Assembly: GCA_003245815.1 (NCBI GenBank)
Contig: QKCD01000080.1
Coordinates: 1-49,006 of the forward strand
Reading direction: 5' to 3'
Source of the DNA: Sulfuricurvum sp.
GTDB taxonomy: Bacteria > Campylobacterota > Campylobacteria > Campylobacterales > Sulfurimonadaceae
DNA length: 49,006 bases
In this document: positions 36,895 through 43,802 of the stretch, in pieces
How the letters are laid out: every line of letters starts with the position of its first letter
Position numbering within the stretch: the first letter of the stretch is position 1
The notes under the pieces: model-generated
What the model saw: only the letters and a program-made list of their open reading frames with translations
What the model was told of the DNA's origin: nothing
Databases searched by the model: none
Program-made: the position numbers and the translations under genes

Positions 36895-38781
36895 ATGGCA
36901 TTGGTAAAGAAAACGACAACACCCGCCAGAGTTCAGCCGGCTACCGGCACCGCGGACAAGCGCCGCCAGCGTACCCTGGCAAAGCAGCAGCAGATCTCCG
37001 AAGTGATCGCCGGCGTCGCCACGACGATCCTCGACAACGCGCAGGAGAGCGTCAGTGCCATCGAAGAGCTCAAGTCCTCGATGGAACAGATCGCCACGGC
37101 GGCGGAGGAGAACAGCGGGGCGAGCGAACAGGCGCTCAAGAACGTCCGGGGGATCAACTCCAATATCGGGCGGATGGGGCAGACGATCGACACGGTCATC
37201 TCCTCGACCCTCGTCGCCGGCGACAACATCATGGGGGCCGTCGAGACGATCAACGCCTCGGTGGGGCGTATGACCTCGTCGGTCGCGGTCGCCCAGGCCT
37301 CCTCCCGCAAAAGCGAGGAGCTCAAGTCCTCCTCGGAGAACATCGGCGAGGCCGTCGGCTTCATTGCGAAGATCGCCGACCAGACCAACCTCCTCGCCCT
37401 CAACGCGGCGATCGAGGCGAGCCGGGCGAAAGAGCATGGCAAGGGCTTCGCGGTGGTCGCCGACGAGACCCGGGCCCTCGCGGGCGAGAGCGAGAAGAAC
37501 GCGGAGTTCATCTCCGAACTGGTCAACAAGATCCAGGGAAGCATCGACAACATTATCGGCAGTATCATCAACACGACCGGGATCATTGACGGGACCGGAA
37601 AGCGCGGCATGCAGCTGAGCAAGAAGATGGAGGAGCTCACCAAGATCGCCGTCTACACGGTGGAAGCGGCCCGCAACATCAACACCTTTACCCAGAACCT
37701 CGGCAGCTACGCCGCCCAGGTCAACGAAGGGAGCCAGGAGATCGCCCGGGCATCCGCGGATATCGCCCGCTCGGTGGAGACGACGCTGGGCAGCATCGAG
37801 GTGCAGTCCAATGCCCTGGTGCAGACCGAAGAGGACATCAAGGAACTCAACGCCCTCTCCGAGGAGCTGAAGTTCTCCACCGACACGATGAAGTCCGCCG
37901 AGGAGATCGCCGCCTCCGCCGACGCCATCAGCGGTTCGATGGAGGATATCCAGGTGGCCCTCGAAGAGGTGACCTCGGCGCTTAACCAGATCGAGTCGGC
38001 GTCGCAGATGACCAACCAGAGTGCCCTGGCCAACAGGGAGCTCCTCGAAAAGGGTCTGGAGGCTTCCAAGGATATCAACAAGCTGATCGAGATCGCCCGC
38101 CGGAACTTCGATCTGCTGAAGGTCTCCTTCGGCGAGGTGAAGATTGCGATGAGCGCGATCGGCAGCGATTTCGGGGCGTCGATCAGCGAGGGGACGACCG
38201 CCCGTAACGAGCTCGACGTCATCCTCCGGGAGACGCGCAACGTTGACAAGACGGTCGGACGGATCTCCAACAGCATCATCCAGCTCAACATGCTCGCCAT
38301 CAGCGGCTCCATTGAGGCGGCCCGGGCCGGGGAGTTCGGCAAGGGCTTTGCCGTTGTCAGCGCGGATATCCGCAACCTGGCGAAGGACTCCGAGTCGAAT
38401 ACGGACAAGATCAACGACACCATCGAGTCGATGAACAGCGAGATCGATACCGTCCGTACCGACTGGCTCAAGCTGCTCAGCACCCAGGGCGAGGAGAAGG
38501 AGCAGATCACCGTGCTCATCCACGAGATCGACAAGATCACCGGGATGCTGATCGACCTCCTCGACCGCTTCACGGGGCTCAAGGCGGTGAATGACCAGAA
38601 CCTCGAAGGGCTCAACCAGGGGCTGATCGGGGTCAGCGAGATCCAGAAGGCCGTCGAACTCTCGGCGCGCAACGCGATGGAGTCCCGCAAGGCGAGTGAA
38701 CTGATCATCGAAACGATCACCCATATCGGTGACGGGGTCGAAGAGCTCGCGGTCATGGCGGACGAGCTGCAGCAGGGGTAA
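36895..38781 (+). CDS. soluble methyl-accepting chemotaxis protein with two signalling-tip motifs
   Basis: IADQTNLLALNAAIEASRAKEHGKGFAVVADETRALA and a second ISNSIIQLNMLAISGSIEAARAGEFGKGFAVVSADIRNLA; no TM segments. Confidence 0.92.
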   Translation: MALVKKTTTPARVQPATGTADKRRQRTLAKQQQISEVIAGVATTILDNAQESVSAIEELKSSMEQIATAAEENSGASEQALKNVRGINSNIGRMGQTIDTVISSTLVAGDNIMGAVETINASVGRMTSSVAVAQASSRKSEELKSSSENIGEAVGFIAKIADQTNLLALNAAIEASRAKEHGKGFAVVADETRALAGESEKNAEFISELVNKIQGSIDNIIGSIINTTGIIDGTGKRGMQLSKKMEELTKIAVYTVEAARNINTFTQNLGSYAAQVNEGSQEIARASADIARSVETTLGSIEVQSNALVQTEEDIKELNALSEELKFSTDTMKSAEEIAASADAISGSMEDIQVALEEVTSALNQIESASQMTNQSALANRELLEKGLEASKDINKLIEIARRNFDLLKVSFGEVKIAMSAIGSDFGASISEGTTARNELDVILRETRNVDKTVGRISNSIIQLNMLAISGSIEAARAGEFGKGFAVVSADIRNLAKDSESNTDKINDTIESMNSEIDTVRTDWLKLLSTQGEEKEQITVLIHEIDKITGMLIDLLDRFTGLKAVNDQNLEGLNQGLIGVSEIQKAVELSARNAMESRKASELIIETITHIGDGVEELAVMADELQQG

Positions 38782-38783
38782 CG

Positions 38784-40160
38784 ATGCATTTCGAAGAGAT
38801 CCTGATCATTCGGCACGGCGAGATCTGCTACGGCATCTCCACCGATGCCGTCGAGCAGATTCTGCGGGTTCCCGCCATCACCCCGCTGGCACTGACGCCG
38901 CGGGAGGTGCGGGGGCTCTGCGCCGTCGGGGGAAACATCCTGACGGTAATGGATACGAACCTGCTTCTGGGCCTCGATGCGGTCGATGCCGGGGTGGGCG
39001 AAAGCCGCCTGCTGACACTGACAGGAGTCTACAGCCACGTCGGCATCCTCGTCTCGAGGGTGGTCGACACCGTCGGCGTGGAGCCGGCGATGCTCGAGAT
39101 GATCGACGATCCGCAGGACGCCGTCGTCGCCATCTACAAACACGACCGCGAGATCGTCCAGCTCCTCGGGCTCGAAGCGCTTTTCGAGGGAACGGCTCTG
39201 CCGGGCTACCGGGCGAAGGAGGTGAAAGAGGGGCACTCCCGGGAGGAGCAGGCGGGACGTCCCGAGGCGTTCCGCGAGCGTTTTCTGCTCTTCAAGATGG
39301 GGCGGGAACGCTACGCGGTGGGGATCGACCACGTGCGCGAGATCATCGCGCTGCCTGCACAGATGACGGAGATCGCCGGAAGCCGTCCCGAGATCCGCGG
39401 CATGATTTCGCTGCGGGACGAGCTGCTGGTCGTCTCCGATCTGCGGCGCTACTACGGTTTCGAGGCGGGGACAAACGACAAAAACCGCGTCCTGGTGATG
39501 CAGTGGGAAGGCAAACAGATCGGGCTGGTGATCGACGAGATCGTCGATATCCGCGACTACCTTCCCGAACAGGTCGACCTGATCCAGGAGAACTTCCGCA
39601 ACAGCCTGGTCTCCGGAGTCATCCACGACGGCGAACGGCTTGTATCGCTGATGGGGAGGGATGTACTGCAGCGCATTTTCCTTGAGAACGAGAAACTGCT
39701 GGTCGCTTCCCGGCGCCAGGAGGGCGCACGCGGGGGAGAACGGGTGATGGAGGTGGTCGTCTTCAGGATCGGGGCCGAGGAGTACGCCCTCGACATCGAA
39801 GGGGTCGCCGAGATTATCGACAAGACGGAGATCACCCCGGTACCCGACGCCCCGGCGGAGGTCGAAGGGGTGATCAATATCCGGGGGCAGGTGGTGACGA
39901 TCGGGTCGCTTTACCGGCGTCTGGGGATCGCGGACGCGCAGAGCGGCGAGGAGAAGATCATTGTCTGCCGCTCGGGCCGCGAGCGGATCGGATTCCTCGT
40001 CAACGGCGTCAGCGACGTCGTAGAGGTCAGCAGCGAGGAGCTTTGCGATGCGCGGGAGCAGGGGGCGCTCTTCTCAAAGGTTCTGCACTTTGACCGGGGC
40101 AACCGTCTCGTGCTGCTTTTTGACCTGGAACGGCTGATACCCAAAAGGAACGCCGCATGA
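38784..40160 (+). CDS. triple CheW-domain scaffold protein
   Basis: Three tandem CheW-like segments beginning at EILIIRHGEICYGISTDAVEQIL, RFLLFKMGRERYAVGIDHVREII and EVVVFRIGAEEYALDIEGVAEII. Confidence 0.9.
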   Translation: MHFEEILIIRHGEICYGISTDAVEQILRVPAITPLALTPREVRGLCAVGGNILTVMDTNLLLGLDAVDAGVGESRLLTLTGVYSHVGILVSRVVDTVGVEPAMLEMIDDPQDAVVAIYKHDREIVQLLGLEALFEGTALPGYRAKEVKEGHSREEQAGRPEAFRERFLLFKMGRERYAVGIDHVREIIALPAQMTEIAGSRPEIRGMISLRDELLVVSDLRRYYGFEAGTNDKNRVLVMQWEGKQIGLVIDEIVDIRDYLPEQVDLIQENFRNSLVSGVIHDGERLVSLMGRDVLQRIFLENEKLLVASRRQEGARGGERVMEVVVFRIGAEEYALDIEGVAEIIDKTEITPVPDAPAEVEGVINIRGQVVTIGSLYRRLGIADAQSGEEKIIVCRSGRERIGFLVNGVSDVVEVSSEELCDAREQGALFSKVLHFDRGNRLVLLFDLERLIPKRNAA

Positions 40161-41203
40161 AACGGGTGCTCATCGCGGACGACTCGGCGCTGGTACGCAA
40201 GCAGCTGCGGGAGATCATCGAACCGCTCGGCTACGAGATCGAAACGGCCCGCAATGGCAAGGAGGCGGTGGAGAAGGCGACGGCGCAGCAGTATCACGTC
40301 ATCACGATGGACATTAACATGCCGCTGCTTGACGGCATCTCCGCGGTGCGCCAGATCATGGCGGCGCGCCCGACGCCGATCCTGATGGTGAGCTCCCTGA
40401 CCAGCGAAAGCGCGGCGATTACGATCGAGGCTCTGGAAGAGGGGGCGGTGGACTATATCTGCAAGCCGGGGACGATGAACGTCGGCAAGGCGGAGAACCA
40501 CGACGACATCCTGCAGAAGGTGCGCTCGCTCAGCCGGATCCCGCCGCGGCGCCTGAAGGCGGGGATGCGGCGGCCGCCGCAGCGCGAACGCCCCCGCAGC
40601 GAGGTGCAGACTGCTCGCAGCAGTACGGAGATTGAAAAGGTGGTGCTGATCGGGGCCTCCACCGGGGGGCCGGGACTGATCGAGCAGATCTGCGCGGCGC
40701 TGCCCGCCTCTTTCCCGCACCCGGTCTGCATTGTCCAGCATATGCCCGAGAAGTTCACGGCGGCCTTTGCCGCCCGTCTCGACCGCATCAGCGCCCTGCC
40801 GGTTTTCGAGAGCGCGCACAACATGGAGCTGCTTCCGGGCTGCGTCTATGTCGCGCGCGGCGGCGTGCACATGCACTTCGCCAAAAAGGTCTCCGGCAAG
40901 GTGGTGGTGCGCGAGGAGACGGAGAAGGGGGGGCACTTTTTCCAGCCCAGCGTTGACGAGATGTTCCTGGGGGCCCTGAAGATCTTCGGCGGGAACCGGC
41001 TGATGGCGGTTCTGCTGACGGGGATCGGCGACGACGGTGCCGAGGGGATGGTCGCCATCAAGCACGCCGGCGGCTATACCGTCGGGGAGAGCGAAGTGAC
41101 GGCGACCGTCTACGGCATGCCCAAAGCGGCCTACGAACGGGGCGGGGTACTGGAACAGCTTCCCTTCCCGAAGATCGTCAAAGCGGTCGCGACGTACCAA
41201 TAG
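40157..41203 (+). CDS. cheB: chemotaxis protein-glutamate methylesterase CheB
   Basis: REC domain (VLIADDSALVRKQL ... MDINMPLLDG) plus esterase GASTGGPGLIEQI, QHMPEKFTAAFAARLD, LTGIGDDGAEGM. Confidence 0.96.
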   Translation: MKRVLIADDSALVRKQLREIIEPLGYEIETARNGKEAVEKATAQQYHVITMDINMPLLDGISAVRQIMAARPTPILMVSSLTSESAAITIEALEEGAVDYICKPGTMNVGKAENHDDILQKVRSLSRIPPRRLKAGMRRPPQRERPRSEVQTARSSTEIEKVVLIGASTGGPGLIEQICAALPASFPHPVCIVQHMPEKFTAAFAARLDRISALPVFESAHNMELLPGCVYVARGGVHMHFAKKVSGKVVVREETEKGGHFFQPSVDEMFLGALKIFGGNRLMAVLLTGIGDDGAEGMVAIKHAGGYTVGESEVTATVYGMPKAAYERGGVLEQLPFPKIVKAVATYQ

Positions 41204-41212
41204 GAGGAGCCC

Positions 41213-41839
41213 ATGGCACTGTTGAAAAAGCATCCGGCACAGCAGGTCGAGGCGCTTCCGGCGTTTGCGACGCTGGAGGCGGCGGTCGCCTCCTTTGAAG
41301 CCAACGCGGGGGATTTCGAACGCCAGAGTCATGCAGCGGAACAGATTGCGACCTTCGATGGGGGACCGCTCCTGCTGGTGCGGCGCCTGGCGGAGGACCC
41401 CTTCGTCAGCAAGGAGATGGCGGTCAATATCGCGTCGATCCTGGCCAAGCTCGACCGCAAGCGGGCCCCGATCGAGGCGGTGATGGAGCTGCTGAAGGTG
41501 AATAACGCCTACATCCGCAACCTCGGTATCTCCATCCTGCAGGATTACGGTGACGCGATCAAGTACTACATCGTCAAGTTCCTCATCGGCGACGACAGCG
41601 ACCTGCGTATCTTCGCCATCAACGTGCTTGGTGACGTCAATTTCGCCGAGTCACGGGAGATGCTCGCGGAGCTCCTCGAAAAGGAGACGGAGATCAACGT
41701 CGCGATGACGGCGGTGGACTACATGGCGGAGATCGGTGAGGAGGGGGACATCCCCCTGCTCGAATCCCTGAAAACGCGTTTCGCCGACCCCTACGTCGCC
41801 TTCGCCGTAGACAATGCGATCCGTTCGATCCGGGGGTAA
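41213..41839 (+). CDS. HEAT-repeat protein
   Basis: Repeated helical units (PFVSKEMAVNIASILAKL, NAYIRNLGISILQDYG, DLRIFAINVLGDV, EINVAMTAVDYMAEIG). Confidence 0.8.
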   Translation: MALLKKHPAQQVEALPAFATLEAAVASFEANAGDFERQSHAAEQIATFDGGPLLLVRRLAEDPFVSKEMAVNIASILAKLDRKRAPIEAVMELLKVNNAYIRNLGISILQDYGDAIKYYIVKFLIGDDSDLRIFAINVLGDVNFAESREMLAELLEKETEINVAMTAVDYMAEIGEEGDIPLLESLKTRFADPYVAFAVDNAIRSIRG

Positions 41840-41842
41840 ACG

Positions 41843-42640
41843 ATGGCCTACCTGCTCTCAAAGGAGAACTTCGGGAAGATGGGCGAATACATCTACCGCA
41901 AGAGCGGCATCTTCCTGGAACCGGAGAAACACTACGAGAAGCTGGCCAAGTATATCGACGCTCGTGCGGCTGCGATCGGCGCGGAGAGCTTTCGAAAGTA
42001 CTTCTACAGGCTCCGCTTCGAGGACCGGGAGGGGGCGGAGTTCCAGGAGCTGATGAACGCGGTGACGGTGAATGAGACCTACTTCTTCCGGGAGAAGGAG
42101 CAGTTCGAGGTCCTTGTCGGGCAGATCCTGCCGGAACTGCACCGCAAACGCCCCGCGAACGAGCCGCTACGGATCCTCTCCGCCCCCTGCTCGACGGGGG
42201 AGGAACCCTACTCGATGGTGCTGCACATCCTCGAGGACGTCGGCATCGACATCGACTCGACGGTGATCGCAAAGGGGCGCGAGGGGCACTACTCCGAGCG
42301 CTCTGTTCATGCGATTCCCCCGGTAGTGCTGAGTCGCTGGTTCCGGAAAAAGAGCCCGGGGTACGCCCTCGTCGATGACCTGATCGGCACCGTCGATTTT
42401 CAGGTCGTTAACGTCTTCGACCGTAACCAGATGCGCCGGCTGGGGCACTTCGACGTGATCTTTTCGCGGAACATGCTCATCTACTTCGATGACGCCAGCC
42501 GCAAGGAGGTGGCGATGACCTTCTACGACATGCTCAACCCCGAAGGGTACGTCTGTCTGGGGCACGCCGAATATATGAGCCGGATCGTTTCGGTGTTCAA
42601 AGCGAAAAAAATCGCAACCACATTAATTTATCAAAAATAG
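41843..42640 (+). CDS. cheR: chemotaxis protein methyltransferase CheR
   Basis: NETYFFREKEQFEVL, RILSAPCSTGEEPYSMV, FDVIFSRNMLIYFDD, LCLGHAE-like C-terminus (VCLGHAEYM). Confidence 0.96.
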   Translation: MAYLLSKENFGKMGEYIYRKSGIFLEPEKHYEKLAKYIDARAAAIGAESFRKYFYRLRFEDREGAEFQELMNAVTVNETYFFREKEQFEVLVGQILPELHRKRPANEPLRILSAPCSTGEEPYSMVLHILEDVGIDIDSTVIAKGREGHYSERSVHAIPPVVLSRWFRKKSPGYALVDDLIGTVDFQVVNVFDRNQMRRLGHFDVIFSRNMLIYFDDASRKEVAMTFYDMLNPEGYVCLGHAEYMSRIVSVFKAKKIATTLIYQK

Positions 42641-42650
42641 GAGAATACCC

Positions 42651-43025
42651 ATGCCATTAGTAATTTTTGTAGACGACAGTGAAACGGCCCTCGCCTCGAC
42701 GCGGATGGTCACCGACACGATGCCCATCGACGTGAAACAGTTCAACAACGCCCCCGACGCCCTCGCGCTTCTGAAGTCCGGCGTCACGCCGGACCTGATC
42801 ATCACGGACCTGAACATGCCCGTGATGAACGGTTTCGAGTTCCTTCAGGAGCTGCGCAAGCTCGACGCGCTGAAGCGGACCCCGGTGCTGATGCTCACCA
42901 CCGAGACGAAGCCGGAACTCAAGCAGCAGGGCAAGGCGCTCGGCCTGACGGGCTGGATCGTCAAACCCTTCAACCCGGCCCAGCTCAAACAGGCGATCGG
43001 CAGGGTGCTGCGCCTTCCGGTCTGA
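42651..43025 (+). CDS. CheY-like single-domain response regulator
   Basis: VIFVDDSETA, LIITDLNMPVMNGFEFL, PVLMLTTE, WIVKPF. Confidence 0.93.
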   Translation: MPLVIFVDDSETALASTRMVTDTMPIDVKQFNNAPDALALLKSGVTPDLIITDLNMPVMNGFEFLQELRKLDALKRTPVLMLTTETKPELKQQGKALGLTGWIVKPFNPAQLKQAIGRVLRLPV

Positions 43026-43035
43026 GGCGGCGACA

Positions 43036-43416
43036 ATGGCGCTGATGCAGATTCTGGACGACCTGCTCGAGCATATCAAGCAGGTAGAGTCCGAGACCAT
43101 GGCTCTGAGCCGGGATGCCCAGCTGCGGCTGACCGCGTTCATCGACGCGGCGCAGCTTGTTCCCGATGATGCGACCCTAGAAGCGATGCAGTACCAGGAC
43201 ATCGTCTCCCAGCAGCTCGGTGCGACGGTTGAAACGATCGAAAGCATCCAGGCGTCGCTGCGGGAGTGCGGCGGGGAGATCGCCTGTTGCGACGATACGC
43301 GGCTTGGTTCCTGCGAGGCAGAGCTGGCCGCGGCACTGGCACGGGCGCAGGAGAAGCGCCTGGCCTTCGGCGGAAAGATGCATCACGACGAGGATGCGGG
43401 AATCGAGTTTTTTTAG
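43036..43416 (+). CDS. mini-CheZ-like phosphatase
   Basis: MQYQDIVSQQLGATVE contains DxxxQ as in CheZ (DLTGQ); ends DEDAGIEFF; between two cheY genes. Confidence 0.7.
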   Translation: MALMQILDDLLEHIKQVESETMALSRDAQLRLTAFIDAAQLVPDDATLEAMQYQDIVSQQLGATVETIESIQASLRECGGEIACCDDTRLGSCEAELAAALARAQEKRLAFGGKMHHDEDAGIEFF

Positions 43417-43424
43417 GAGAAGCG

Positions 43425-43790
43425 ATGGCAACGGTGATGGTAATAGACGATTCGAAGACGGTGCGCAGTTACCACAAGTCCATACTCAACGAACTCGGGA
43501 TCGATGTCGTTGAGGCGGAGAACGGGATGGAGGCGCTCGAACGCAGTCTCGACCGGGAGATCGGGCTCTACCTCGTCGACGTGAACATGCCGGTGATGGA
43601 CGGCTACTCCTTCGTCGCGGAAGTGCGTAAGCAGCCCCGTTCGCAGGTGACCCCGGTGATCATGATCACGACGCAGCACGAGGAGGTTGACAGGACGGAA
43701 GCCTACAAGGTCGGTGCGAACCTCTTCGAGACGAAACCGATCCGGCCCGAACGGCTCAAGGCCTATGTCCGGCTGCTGCTCAATGTCTAG
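43425..43790 (+). CDS. CheY-like single-domain response regulator
   Basis: VMVIDDSKTVRS, LYLVDVNMPVMDGYSF, VIMITTQ, ETKPIRP; start at MATVMVIDD. Confidence 0.93.
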   Translation: MATVMVIDDSKTVRSYHKSILNELGIDVVEAENGMEALERSLDREIGLYLVDVNMPVMDGYSFVAEVRKQPRSQVTPVIMITTQHEEVDRTEAYKVGANLFETKPIRPERLKAYVRLLLNV

Positions 43791-43802
43791 AAAAGGAGTC
43801 TT

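Noticed and set aside
36388-38724. 778-aa minus-strand ORF opposite the PAS/MCP genes
   Set aside because: Antisense shadow with repetitive low-complexity composition; plus-strand MCP signature is definitive.
38729-39685. 318-aa plus-strand ORF overlapping the triple-CheW gene
   Set aside because: Arg/Gly-rich out-of-frame translation; the CheW frame has clear domain motifs.
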